Source of the DNA: GCA-020356105 sp964347475
Lineage (GTDB): Bacteria; Pseudomonadota; Alphaproteobacteria; UBA8366; JADFVY01
Direction of reading: 5' to 3'
DNA: 64,000 bases
Assembly (NCBI GenBank): GCA_964347475.1
Contig: CAYFYY010000003.1
Location: 1-64,000 of the forward strand
Shown: in pieces, positions 7,829 to 16,668 of the stretch
Layout: each line of letters begins with the position of its first letter
Numbering within the stretch: position 1 is the stretch's first letter
The notes under the pieces: model-generated
What the model was told of the DNA's origin: nothing
The model's input: only the letters and a program-made list of their open reading frames with translations
The model's database searches: none
Program-made: the position numbers and the translations under genes

Positions 7829-8596
7829 TCACTGCTCCGGCAGGCCGAGGATGGTCCGCGCCCGGGCTCGCACCTCGTCCAGCGGCTGCGCGAGCTCGAG
7901 CCGCGGATCGTAAAGCAGGGTGAAGACCCGCTGGCCGTGTACCGTCAACCGTGGCCGCCCGGCAATGCTGACGATCGTGCCGAGGTCGTCGCCAATACTG
8001 GCGCCGCCCATGGCCCAGACCAATGCCAGCCCGAGGAACGTCTCGATCTCGGTGCGTTTCAGGTCGTCCGCAAGCAGCAGGACACCGCGACGGCGGCCCT
8101 CCGCCGAAAGGTCGTCGCGGCGGAAGCGGAACAGTGCCGGCCACCGCCCATCGGCGAAGCGGCGGCGCATCTCGGGATCAAGTCCGAGCCCCACCGCGAA
8201 CTCCGCCCCTAGCGACCGGGAGACAATGAGAATGGTCAGATCGCTGGCCTTGCCGATCTCGGGCATCAGGGGCACAGCCGAGGCCTGCACACCGATCTCG
8301 ACGGCCGTGACGCGCGCGAACTCCTCCGCCAGTGCGACAAGGGCCGGAGCCAGCCCGAATTCCCGGCCGCCGGCAAGCCTGATCTGCAGCGGACCGGTCG
8401 CGCGCCACAAGCGCTCTGGCGGCAGGGCATAGATCTCGCGCTCCTCTTGGTTGCCGAGCAGCGACTCGAAGCTTTCATAGATCGCCTGCGCCGTGTCGTC
8501 CGGCTCCGCCGCGGCCGGCCCGGCCGTTACCCAGGCAAAAGCCGCTACGGCCAATATTTTGACCGCCATAGCCGCGGCGGTCGTCCTTAAGCTCAT
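7829..8596 (-). CDS. DUF2927-like exported protein
   Basis: A 255-residue protein beginning with a cleavable signal peptide (hydrophobic about residues 8-28, ending AGPAAAE). The mature part resembles DUF2927: an early strand with GPLQIRLAGG, the SDLTILIV strand, an ETFLGLALVWAMGG helix in the place of the family's EELLQALGL, and FTLLYDPRLELAQPLDEVRA near the end. That last LYDPRL element is the most recognisable feature. I chose ATG 8596 because it starts the signal peptide cleanly; upstream ATGs at 8614 and 8689 are also in frame. It precedes trmJ by 2 bp. Role unknown. Confidence 0.7.
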   Translation of the reverse strand: MSLRTTAAAMAVKILAVAAFAWVTAGPAAAEPDDTAQAIYESFESLLGNQEEREIYALPPERLWRATGPLQIRLAGGREFGLAPALVALAEEFARVTAVEIGVQASAVPLMPEIGKASDLTILIVSRSLGAEFAVGLGLDPEMRRRFADGRWPALFRFRRDDLSAEGRRRGVLLLADDLKRTEIETFLGLALVWAMGGASIGDDLGTIVSIAGRPRLTVHGQRVFTLLYDPRLELAQPLDEVRARARTILGLPEQ

Positions 8597-9193
8597 AAAG
8601 TTCGCCCTGAACATCGTGCCAGGGCGGTCCACGGGCAACGAACTCTCAACTTCCCTACGGTCATCGAAATACTCCAGGGAGTCCAACATCGCGGAACAGA
8701 AACCTTTCCTTCAAGGCCAAGCGCGCGCTGACCGACAAGGGGCCCGCCCATGTTAACCAACCTGGTGTCGACGGACCACAATCTCAGACGAACAGCACGC
8801 CATCATGACTGGCTTGCGCCGGCTATCTGCGGAGCGCGGCCGACTGGTCAGAGGTCGAAATGTACAACTCCACATGTCACATGCACTATCGGCTTACATA
8901 TGATTGAGGGAATAAATTGATTTTTCCTCGCCTTATTGATGTAGATATGTTAACCTTTTCGCTGGAACTATCGGTCTCAGAATTCTTCGGTGACTTAGCG
9001 GGCTGCTTTAATGTTGTGTGGTGCGCGGAGTCGGGAAGAATGGCGCCGGCGATAGGAAATGTCTGGTGATGGGCTGGAGCAGGCGGTCCAGAATTTCCGA
9101 ATTTGTCATATCGGCATTCTTTATTGCGTTTGATTGACGGGTGCATCGTCGCCGGTCGAAAACGCATCATGCGCCGGGAGGATTCTTGGCATC
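8597..9193. other. Intergenic region upstream of the metallopeptidase pair, less GC-rich
   Basis: About 600 bp with no convincing gene. The stretch 8885-9000 is visibly richer in A and T than its surroundings, with several TTGAT and TTAAC segments. A minus-strand open frame (8886-9200) exists but its translation has low-complexity, non-protein character. The region may hold promoters for the divergent DUF2927-like gene and the 9194 gene; I cannot pick a specific one. Confidence 0.5.
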
Positions 9194-9493
9194 TTGGCAA
9201 CGCTGAAACTTCATCTTGTCGACGGTTTCAACAACGACACTGTAAAAATACAGGTCAATGGCAAGACCGTCTTCAGCAAGGATAATGTGAGCACCAGCGA
9301 TCTTGTCGGACTCGCAGACTCGGTGACTGCCGAGGTCGACACTGAGGCGGCAGAAATCGAAGTTCACCTGCCGAAACAAGGGCTGTCGAAGCATATCCAC
9401 GTCAAGGCGAAAGATGCGCAGGACGTGGTGATCTCGGTCGTCGCTGGCCGAATCGACTGGCACACGCCGCAAACACCAGTAGGTTTCGCGTAA
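9194..9493 (+). CDS. Small protein encoded upstream of a metallopeptidase
   Basis: A 99-residue protein of no recognised family. It reads as alternating beta strands (ATLKLHLVDGFNNDTVKIQV, GKTVFSKDNV, AAEIEVHLP, SKHIHVKAKDAQDVVISVV), suggesting an all-beta sandwich, with no signal peptide and no cysteine. I chose TTG 9194 because a GGGAGGA ribosome binding site ends 11 bp upstream and the beta pattern begins there; an ATG at 9134 would add a less protein-like N terminus. It lies 128 bp before the large metallopeptidase on the same strand. A partner, inhibitor or recognition role is possible but not shown. Confidence 0.68.
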   Translation: MATLKLHLVDGFNNDTVKIQVNGKTVFSKDNVSTSDLVGLADSVTAEVDTEAAEIEVHLPKQGLSKHIHVKAKDAQDVVISVVAGRIDWHTPQTPVGFA

Positions 9494-9621
9494 CCGAATA
9501 ACTCTCCGGAAGAACCGGATCGAACGAGAAAGCCATCCCGACGCCGTTGCCGTACCTTCGATCGGTGCGGCCCAACACGGGCGCCGCGTTGCGGCGACCC
9601 TCGATGCAAGGGAGATTTCTC

Positions 9622-11889
9622 ATGCCGAGACGCAAGAGTGGTTCAATTGACAATCCGGGGAGACGTCACGCGTCACCCGAAGTCGCGGAATTGGAACGGC
9701 CCGAATCGCGTGCGCCGGAAATCCCGACTGAGCAAACCGTCGAGGAACTGACCGACGTCGAATCCGAAGCGGAATTTCTTGAAGCGTTGCCGCCCGACCT
9801 GCCCGACTTGTGGCGACATGTGCGCTTTGCGGCGGTCAGCGGCCTCTATGAGGGCACCATGTCGGGACCCGCGCCAGGGCGATACGCCCTTGAGATGCGC
9901 ATCGACATTGACTCCCGGCGCAGGTCGTCACCGGTACTCGACAAGGTCAGTGGCGACATTTACCAGATTTTCCGGTTCACCTTCCCGGGTGGGCGGAAAA
10001 TCGAATGGCGCGTTTATCGCGAGTCGTGGATCGTCGACAATCCAACCGTACGCAGATCGCGCGGGCGGGTCGGGATTACCGGAAGGGTCCGCTACTGGAG
10101 CGGCGTGCATCCCCGAACCGATCTCAGGATCGTGTTGCCGCATCGGCCGTTCCGTGCGGCAGCGCAGGCACGCGTTGTCTTCCATCGGCGCGGCAGTGAA
10201 AACGAAATCTACCGATGCCAACGACGGTCTGACGAATTCCGCACTGTTAACCTCGAAGTCGATGTCTGCTCGTCTGTAAACCGGGACCCGGTCATTCCAT
10301 CCTACGACACGCACTGGCACGCGACTCGGCCTGCGGGAACGCCACGGCGCACGCTCGACATCGCGGAAACTTATAAGGAAGCCGGGATCAGAATGACGGT
10401 CGCGCCCCACCGTTCCATCATCGATGACAGCGCGCCGGCCTTTGCCAGCTGGTCACCCGCAGAGTTACATGACGCCATGGAACTGTATTTCAGCCAGATC
10501 GCCGGCGGCTGGCCGAAATGGCACCTGTGGGGACTGCTGGCCGGCAGATTCGACAACCCCAACGTCGGCGGCATCATGTTCGATGCCGCGGCCCGGTATG
10601 GCGGCGCAGGGGAGCCACCCGACCGGCAGGGTTTTGCCGTCTTCCGCGACCACGTCTGGTTCCGTGACCTCGTTGCCGGGCCGCCCGCCAATGAGACGCA
10701 GGCCGCAGCCATGCGCAAGTTCCTCTATACTTGGGTTCACGAGGCCGGGCATGCCTTCAATTTCCTGCATTCCTGGGACAAGGGGCGGCCGGACTCCCTG
10801 TCGTGGATGAACTATGACTGGCGATACGACATGCGAAACGGCGCCGACAGTTTCTGGTCGAACTTCGAATTCCGGTTCGACGACGAGGAACTGTTGCACC
10901 TACGCCACGGTAACCGGAACGCAGTGATCATGGGTGGTGACCCATGGGCGTCGGGTGGGCATGCCGAAGCGTCGAACGGTGCCTACGACACGGCGGAGGG
11001 TGAACCGCCGCTGGAGCTTCTGGTTCGCTCGAAAGGCTATTTCGAGTTCATGGAACCGGTTTCCGTCGAGTTGCGCCTGCGGAACCTCATCACGGAAATC
11101 CCTGTGGACATCGACGGTCGCTTGGATCCGGCGTACGGCACCGTGGCAGTCGCCATCACTGGCCCGAACGGGCGGACGGTACATTTCGAACCGGTCTTCT
11201 GCTTGCTGGGCGATGCCGAACGCGTGACGCTGCAGCCGAAGGGATCACGGCCCGGCGAAGAGCGATTGAGCAGGGAAATTCCGCTGACCTACGGCAAACG
11301 GGGGCATTACTTCGCCGATCCTGGGATCTACTATATCCGAGCCGCCTACCAGGGTTTCGGTGACATGCTGATTCCGTCCCAGCCGCACACGATACGTGTC
11401 GGCGTTCCCTTGTCGAAGGCAGAGGAGCGGGTCGCACATGACTACTTTACGCACGAAGCCGGCCTTTGCCTCAGCCTTGGCGGGTCACGGTCGCCGTTTC
11501 TCGACACCGGCATGAAAGTACTTGAGGACGTCGCGACGCGATACAAGGACAGCATTGTCGGAGCGAAGGTCGCGAGCATTCTGGCGGCCGGTGTTTCACA
11601 CCCGTTCTTCAGGGTCGACGTCGAGGACGGAAGGCTCAGGGAGACCGCGAAGGCGGATCCGGCACGGGCGTTGCAGCTGACGAGCGACGCGTTGAAACTG
11701 CTAAAGGCGGAAAAGACGCTGAACATCGCCTATCACGCCCTGGTGCGGCAGCGTGCTGAGCTGCTGGCCGAACAGGACAAAGCAGAAACCGCCCGGAAAG
11801 AGCTGAGCACACTTCGCAAAGACCTACACCAGCGCGGCGTCAACAAGCCGGTACTCGACGATATCGAGGCTTTTGAGAAGAACCTGTAA
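9622..11889 (+). CDS. Large metzincin-like zinc metallopeptidase
   Basis: A 755-residue protein with a zinc-protease core HEAGHAFNFLH: His373, Glu374, His377 and His383. It fits the metzincin pattern HExxHxxGxxH except that Asn380 replaces the usual Gly. A candidate Met-turn, LSWMNYDWRY with Met396, follows 13 residues after the third His. The N-terminal 80 residues are acidic and low complexity. Residues about 90-250 are beta-rich, a second beta-rich domain follows the protease core, and the last 150 residues are helical with a coiled-coil-like end. No signal peptide is seen, so export, if any, uses another route. ATG 9622 has an AAGGGAG ribosome binding site. Substrate unknown. Confidence 0.8.
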   Translation: MPRRKSGSIDNPGRRHASPEVAELERPESRAPEIPTEQTVEELTDVESEAEFLEALPPDLPDLWRHVRFAAVSGLYEGTMSGPAPGRYALEMRIDIDSRRRSSPVLDKVSGDIYQIFRFTFPGGRKIEWRVYRESWIVDNPTVRRSRGRVGITGRVRYWSGVHPRTDLRIVLPHRPFRAAAQARVVFHRRGSENEIYRCQRRSDEFRTVNLEVDVCSSVNRDPVIPSYDTHWHATRPAGTPRRTLDIAETYKEAGIRMTVAPHRSIIDDSAPAFASWSPAELHDAMELYFSQIAGGWPKWHLWGLLAGRFDNPNVGGIMFDAAARYGGAGEPPDRQGFAVFRDHVWFRDLVAGPPANETQAAAMRKFLYTWVHEAGHAFNFLHSWDKGRPDSLSWMNYDWRYDMRNGADSFWSNFEFRFDDEELLHLRHGNRNAVIMGGDPWASGGHAEASNGAYDTAEGEPPLELLVRSKGYFEFMEPVSVELRLRNLITEIPVDIDGRLDPAYGTVAVAITGPNGRTVHFEPVFCLLGDAERVTLQPKGSRPGEERLSREIPLTYGKRGHYFADPGIYYIRAAYQGFGDMLIPSQPHTIRVGVPLSKAEERVAHDYFTHEAGLCLSLGGSRSPFLDTGMKVLEDVATRYKDSIVGAKVASILAAGVSHPFFRVDVEDGRLRETAKADPARALQLTSDALKLLKAEKTLNIAYHALVRQRAELLAEQDKAETARKELSTLRKDLHQRGVNKPVLDDIEAFEKNL

Positions 11890-11896
11890 GGTGCAA

Positions 11897-11934
11897 CGGG
11901 CGGGCGGCAAACCGCTGATCCAGCCGCCCGCCCG
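11897..11934. terminator. GC hairpin between convergent genes, possible bidirectional terminator
   Basis: cgggcgggcgg at 11897-11907 pairs perfectly with ccgcccgcccg at 11924-11934 across a 16-nt loop, between the stops of the metallopeptidase gene and cimA. No T tract follows on either strand, so intrinsic termination is uncertain, but the position between two convergent stops is suggestive. Confidence 0.5.
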
Positions 11935-11946
11935 GACAGCCAAACC

Positions 11947-13572
11947 TTATGTGGCCGCGCCCCTGCCGCCGACGCCTTCTCGATATAGCCGGTAAGAGAT
12001 GGCGTCGCGGAGCGCGCCGTAGGACGCGTCGATGATGTTTGTCGACACGCCGACGGTCGACCAGCGCTCACCGGCACCATTGGTGCTCTCGATCATCACC
12101 CGGGTGACCGCGTCGGTGCCGCTGGTGTCGTGCCGCGGCGGCAGGATCCGCACCTTGTAGTCGATCAGGTGCATGTCCTCGAGTTGCGGGTAAAGCGGCT
12201 TGAGCGCCTTGCGCAGGGCGGTATCAAGCGCGTTCACCGGGCCGTTGCCGTCGGCCACCGTCATGATCTCCTCGCCGCCGGCCTCGACGGTGATGGTCGC
12301 CTCGGACTCGGTGACCAGCTCGCCGCGGGCGTTCCAGCGCCGGTCGTCCATGACACGGAAGCGCACCAGCTTGAAGTACTCCGGCACCTCGCCGAGCAGG
12401 TCACGGATCAGCAGCTCGAAGCTCGCCTCGGCCCCGTCGTAGGAATAGCCTTCAAACTCGCGCGCCTTGACCAGCTCGACAAGCCGGCCGACACGCTTGT
12501 CCTTGGGATCCATGGTGATGCCGATGTCCTCCAGCCGCGACAGCACATTCGCCCGTCCGGCCTGGTCCGAGACGACAACGTGCCGCCGGTTGCCGACCTT
12601 GGCCGGGTCGATGTGCTCATAGGTCGTCGGGTCCTTGGCGATCGCCGAGACGTGCAGGCCGCCCTTGTGCGCGAATGCCGCCTCGCCGACATAGGCCTGG
12701 TGCCGGTTCGGCATGCGGTTCAGCCGCTCGTCCAGCAGGCGCGAGGCATGGGTCAGCCGGCGCAGCCCGTCCTCGGCAATACCCGTCTCGTAGCCCATCT
12801 TCAGCACCAGCGTCGGGATCACCGAACAGAGATTGGCGTTGCCGCAGCGTTCACCGAGCCCGTTGAGCGTTCCCTGTACCATGCGCGCCCCGGCCCGTAC
12901 CGCGGCCAGGCTGTTGGCCACCGCGGTTTCGGCGTCGTTATGAGCATGGATCGCAAGACGGGTGCCGGGGACGTGTTCGGTCACCTCGCCGACGATGCGC
13001 TCGACCTCGTGCGGCAGCGTGCCGCCGTTGGTGTCGCACAATACGATCCAGCGGGCGCCAGCCTCATAGGCCGCGGCGATGCACGCCATGGCGTATTCGG
13101 GATTGGCCTTGTAGCCATCGAAGAAATGCTCGGCATCGTACATCGCCTCGCCCTTGCGTGCCTTCGACAAGGCCACGGAATCTGCGATCATCGCGACGTT
13201 CTCGTCGCGCGGGATCCCCAGCGCCACGTCGACATGGAAATCCCAGCTCTTGCCGACGAGGCAGATCGCACCGGCCTTGCTGGTCAGCAGCGGCGCCAGA
13301 CCCGGATCGTTCTCGGCGCTGCGGCCCGGCCGGCGCGTCATACCGAAAGCGACCAGCTTGGCGGCCGTCAGCACCGGCGGGTTCTCGAAAAAGGAATCGT
13401 CGGTCGGGTTCGCGCCGGGCCAGCCGCCCTCGATATAGTCGATGCCCAGCTCGTCCAGTTCGTGCGCGATCGTTACCTTGTCGGCGACCGTGAAGTCGAC
13501 GCCCTGGGTCTGCGCGCCGTCACGCAGCGTCGTATCGAACAAATAGATGCGGTTGTCGTTGCCGTCGCTCAT
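11947..13572 (-). CDS. cimA: (R)-citramalate synthase
   Basis: Condenses pyruvate and acetyl-CoA to (R)-citramalate, the first step of the threonine-independent route to 2-oxobutyrate and isoleucine. The 541-residue protein has the HMGL-like TIM-barrel start (YLFDTTLRDGAQTQGVDF), the metal-binding AIHAHNDAETAVANSLA, GLGERCGNANL, and a C-terminal LeuA-type allosteric domain (residues about 400-535). Length and the DTTLRDGAQTQGV signature are those of the CimA branch rather than 2-isopropylmalate synthase. ATG 13572 begins the conserved region; the frame extends upstream without protein-like character. Feedback regulation by isoleucine through the LeuA domain is known in the family. Confidence 0.96.
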   Translation of the reverse strand: MSDGNDNRIYLFDTTLRDGAQTQGVDFTVADKVTIAHELDELGIDYIEGGWPGANPTDDSFFENPPVLTAAKLVAFGMTRRPGRSAENDPGLAPLLTSKAGAICLVGKSWDFHVDVALGIPRDENVAMIADSVALSKARKGEAMYDAEHFFDGYKANPEYAMACIAAAYEAGARWIVLCDTNGGTLPHEVERIVGEVTEHVPGTRLAIHAHNDAETAVANSLAAVRAGARMVQGTLNGLGERCGNANLCSVIPTLVLKMGYETGIAEDGLRRLTHASRLLDERLNRMPNRHQAYVGEAAFAHKGGLHVSAIAKDPTTYEHIDPAKVGNRRHVVVSDQAGRANVLSRLEDIGITMDPKDKRVGRLVELVKAREFEGYSYDGAEASFELLIRDLLGEVPEYFKLVRFRVMDDRRWNARGELVTESEATITVEAGGEEIMTVADGNGPVNALDTALRKALKPLYPQLEDMHLIDYKVRILPPRHDTSGTDAVTRVMIESTNGAGERWSTVGVSTNIIDASYGALRDAISYRLYREGVGGRGAAT

Positions 13573-13942
13573 ACCAAACGTTCCGGTCCATCTGCCGGCC
13601 CATCGCACGCAAATTCCTGCGGGATCTGAGAAAATGCCCTGTTCCGTCTTCTGGCGCAAGTCGGATGTCCAGCCGGGTTCCCCCGTACGCTGTGTCACCG
13701 GATGGCGGTCCGGAAATGTCTGTGGCGTCGCAGCCACGACGTACAGCTGTCCCCGCAAAGCCGCACAAGTACGACCCGGACGTAACACCGGGCGTGCCGG
13801 GCACAGCAAGCCTGCCCGTGTCGATACTTCGGAAGTTGCGATAAACAGAGCCAAAAATTTTCGTTTTACCGGTATTTTGCTGAAGCAAATAATGCTGCGT
13901 TTCGGAGGCGATCGGCGTCTCCGGGTAGTGGATTTTCAAGAC
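13573..13942. other. Intergenic region between cimA and a small membrane protein gene
   Basis: About 370 bp with no convincing gene. The last 110 bp (13835-13910) is AT-rich for this genome and includes TTGCTGAAGCAA, a small hairpin, so it probably holds the promoter of the downstream plus-strand gene. The cimA promoter must also lie here; I cannot define it. Confidence 0.45.
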
Positions 13943-14158
13943 ATGTCCTGGTTGAACTTCAATGAACTGGTGGCGGGAGTCGCCGTGATCGCGGTTGCCA
14001 TGGTTTTCGGCCGGCTGCTGTATCAGACCGCGCGCCGCAATCCGAATTCGATCCTCGTGAACACGGGGCTGGTGGCCGATATGCTCTGCGTGGTCGAGGT
14101 ATTCCTGGTTGTGCTCGGACCCATGCTCTTGCTCAACGCCTTGCTGGACATCTTTTGA
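13943..14158 (+). CDS. Small two-helix membrane protein
   Basis: A 71-residue protein with two predicted membrane segments: about residues 8-27 (ELVAGVAVIAVAMVFGRLLY) and 47-69 (CVVEVFLVVLGPMLLLNALL), joined by a short polar loop with TARRNPNSILVN. ATG 13943 is the first start from which the sequence is protein-like. No family recognised. It precedes the glycine-zipper protein on the same strand by about 180 bp. Confidence 0.6.
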   Translation: MSWLNFNELVAGVAVIAVAMVFGRLLYQTARRNPNSILVNTGLVADMLCVVEVFLVVLGPMLLLNALLDIF

Positions 14159-14341
14159 CGCACCGGCTTGACGGAATCACCGGTCGGCGCTGCGTGCCGC
14201 GTGGTCTTGCGGTGGCCGGCAGGGCGTATCGGCAAGTTTACAGGGTTGCTGCCCGCAGGCTTCGGGGCGGGCGCGTTAAGCGTACGTTCAGGTTGGCCCG
14301 AATATGGTGCGGCAGTCCATGGCTTTCTGCTGAGGTCCGAT

Positions 14342-15046
14342 ATGTCTTTTAAGCGACTCACCACCGCCACGCTCGTCGGCGCCCTGGCGACGACGAGCCT
14401 GTCCGGCCAGCTGATGGCGGGAACCGCGATTTCGCCAGGATTTCTCCGGCCGGTCTTCGAACATCATGATGGGATGGATCGCGGCGACGGTTACCGCATT
14501 CACACCGTACACGAGCGGAAGAAGAAGAAGCTGTATTACGGCGAGGGCGGTGAAGGCGGTGAGGGAGCGGAAGGCGGCCTGGTCATCTATCCAGCGCCGG
14601 CGGTGGTTCCGGTGCCCTATCCGGCCCGGCGCGTTGCCTGCGATTCGCACCGGCCCGTCGGGATGATCCTTGGCGGGGTGACCGGCGCGGTCATCGGCAG
14701 CCAGGTCGGCGGCGGCAAGGGCCGGCACGTAGCGACGGCACTGGGCGCGTTGATGGGCGTGTTCGTCGGTGACGCGATCGGCGCACACCTTGACGCGACC
14801 GATGCCGCCTGTGCAGAGGCCGCTGCCAGCAACGCGTTCGCCGAGCCGGTCGGCACGACCATCAACTGGAACAATCCGGAAACCGGGGCCGCCGGATCGG
14901 TGCGCTCGACCCGCGAAGGGACGAACGCGCGGAACGGACAGTATTGCCGCGAGTTCATTCAGACGGTCACGGTTGGCGGCCAGATTCAGGAGGCCTACGG
15001 CATCGCGTGCCGCCAGCCCGACGGCGACTGGAAGATCATCGGCTGA
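14342..15046 (+). CDS. Glycine-zipper 2TM domain envelope protein (17 kDa antigen-like)
   Basis: A 234-residue exported protein. Residues 1-27 look like a signal peptide ending LSGQLMAG. A Lys-rich and Gly/Glu-rich segment (KKKKLYYGEGGEGGEGAEGG) follows, then a Pro/Ala stretch. The glycine-zipper domain is GMILGGVTGAVIGSQVGGGK with ALGALMGVFVGDAIGAHLD, as in Rickettsia 17 kDa antigens and related outer-membrane proteins. The C-terminal domain, with CREFIQTVTVGGQIQEAYG and CRQPDGDWKII, is the usual companion of that domain in alphaproteobacteria. Its stop directly abuts that of the convergent PaaK-like gene. Confidence 0.85.
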   Translation: MSFKRLTTATLVGALATTSLSGQLMAGTAISPGFLRPVFEHHDGMDRGDGYRIHTVHERKKKKLYYGEGGEGGEGAEGGLVIYPAPAVVPVPYPARRVACDSHRPVGMILGGVTGAVIGSQVGGGKGRHVATALGALMGVFVGDAIGAHLDATDAACAEAAASNAFAEPVGTTINWNNPETGAAGSVRSTREGTNARNGQYCREFIQTVTVGGQIQEAYGIACRQPDGDWKIIG

Positions 15047-16444
15047 TCAGGGCCCGTCGTCACAGGGAAGTTCCGATACGAAGTCCTGGTATTTGTCCGT
15101 CGTGCCTCTCGGGATGCGATCGAGGCGCACGATGTCGATCTCGAAGGGATGGCCGAATCGGTCCTGGAGGAACGCACGGAGGTCGCTTTCCTCGGATCCG
15201 GCGATGGGCCTGTCCGCAACGAGGCGAAACTCGATCTTCTCGAGGCTTTTCTGCACGAACTGATATTGCCGGATTGGCGCGATGCGGAGCAGCCCCGCAA
15301 GGTCGGATGAGGACAGCAGCGGCCACACCCGCCGGCCCTCCGGCAGGCGGAGCATGTTCTGCGCGCGGCCAAGGATACGTGTCAGGACCGGCAGGCCCCG
15401 TCCGCACGGACAGGGTGGGCCCGCCTCGGCAAAATCGCCGATCTCGTAGCGGATCAACGGCATGGCGAAATTGTGCAGCGGCGTGACGACGACACGGCCT
15501 TCCGCGCCGGGCGGCACCGGGACACCGTCGGGCCCGACAACCTCGAGCAACACACTCTCGCCCTGCACGTGGTAATGCTCGTGCTCAGGGCACTGCAGGG
15601 CGAGATAGCCGGCCTCGCGTGCGCTATAGAGGTCGACGACGGAAACCCCCCATGCCTGGTCGCACAGGGCGCGAGTGCCGGGGCGCAGGATCTCCGAGAT
15701 GGTTTGCACCTGGCGGAGACGCGGCAGAGAAATACCCCGGTCCAGGCAGTACGCCGCCAGCGCGTGCAGTACCGTGGGATGGGTGAGGAGATAGTCCGGG
15801 TCCATGCGCTGCAGCCAGTCGGCCTGCTGCTCGGTGCTGCACCGGATGTTCAGGCTGACACAGGGCCCGGTGCGGACCAACGCGCCGCTGGACGAGCCCC
15901 AGCTTTCCGAAATCGATCCGTCGGGCCAGGGCGCCTTGCCCTTGCCGGATTCCCGGATCACCGCGAGCTTGCCGGACAGATCTCGCCGATGCCACAGATG
16001 GTCGCGCAATGTGAAGGCGCGCCAGAACGTTTCCCAGAGCCGGGTTCGCACCGCCCGGACCGGCCGGCCGGTTGAGCCGGAGGTGTGGATCTCGCCGAGC
16101 CCGCCATGACTGGCCGGGACCATCACGCTCAGCAGTTCGTCGCCCGCGGCGACCACCTCCGCGCGGGTGAGGATCGGGATACGGCTCCAGCTATCACGCG
16201 GCAACGCGACATCCGGCTGAAACCCGGCTGCAGCGAGCCGGTCGCGGTACCAGGGCACCGTCCGCCACACGTGGTCGAGCAATGACACCGCCTGAAGGTG
16301 CTGCGCTTCGCGCAACCGGTCCACCGACCACCACTGGGTCTGCTCGAGCTGGAACAGGATCGCCAGGATGGCGGCGCTGGTACCCTCCGGCACCGCCGGC
16401 CATTCAATGCCGTCGACGGCGGAATTCAATGCAAGTTCGTCCAT
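15047..16444 (-). CDS. PaaK/CapK-family adenylate-forming enzyme (phenylacetate-CoA ligase-like)
   Basis: A 465-residue member of the phenylacetate-CoA ligase family of adenylate-forming enzymes. The phosphate-binding loop is IHTSGSTGRPVRAVRT; other landmarks are LYSAREAGYLALQCPEH in the adenylation region, PLIRYEIGDFAE with the conserved (R)YxxGD, and CPCGRGLP, a Cys-rich element seen in PaaK relatives. I chose ATG 16444; the frame stays open 57 codons upstream. Members activate aromatic or unknown carboxylates; here no phenylacetate pathway genes are nearby, so the substrate is unclear. It is transcribed away from the gamma-glutamyltransferase-like gene with about 220 bp between them. Confidence 0.85.
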   Translation of the reverse strand: MDELALNSAVDGIEWPAVPEGTSAAILAILFQLEQTQWWSVDRLREAQHLQAVSLLDHVWRTVPWYRDRLAAAGFQPDVALPRDSWSRIPILTRAEVVAAGDELLSVMVPASHGGLGEIHTSGSTGRPVRAVRTRLWETFWRAFTLRDHLWHRRDLSGKLAVIRESGKGKAPWPDGSISESWGSSSGALVRTGPCVSLNIRCSTEQQADWLQRMDPDYLLTHPTVLHALAAYCLDRGISLPRLRQVQTISEILRPGTRALCDQAWGVSVVDLYSAREAGYLALQCPEHEHYHVQGESVLLEVVGPDGVPVPPGAEGRVVVTPLHNFAMPLIRYEIGDFAEAGPPCPCGRGLPVLTRILGRAQNMLRLPEGRRVWPLLSSSDLAGLLRIAPIRQYQFVQKSLEKIEFRLVADRPIAGSEESDLRAFLQDRFGHPFEIDIVRLDRIPRGTTDKYQDFVSELPCDDGP

Positions 16445-16668
16445 CTCGGCGTCCGACCGGTAATCAATCCACCGTGCAACTGTATCTGCCGGTTCGAATC
16501 CTTCGCAAGCACGCTTGTCGGCAGGTCGCCGGGGTGGAAAATACGGTGAGGTGCAGTCGAGGGATCGCTGTGGCCCGGAGGTCGATTCCGTGCCGGCTTG
16601 CATGCGAACTTGCACATTGCGGGCGGCCGGCTAACATCGCCGCTCGGCTCTGCAACGGAGGCATTTGC

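Noticed and set aside
8886..9200. Minus-strand open frame of 104 codons in the AT-richer spacer
   Set aside because: Low-complexity translation, no good ribosome binding site and overlap with the start of the better supported 9194 gene.
12130..13629. Plus-strand open frame of 499 codons
   Set aside because: Antisense to cimA, with a composition typical of a complementary-strand artefact and no conserved motif.
16488..16510. ggttcgaatcc, the classic tRNA T-loop sequence
   Set aside because: The flanking bases do not make a 5-bp T stem (gccgg against ccttc pairs at only three positions) and no acceptor, D or anticodon arms can be folded around it.
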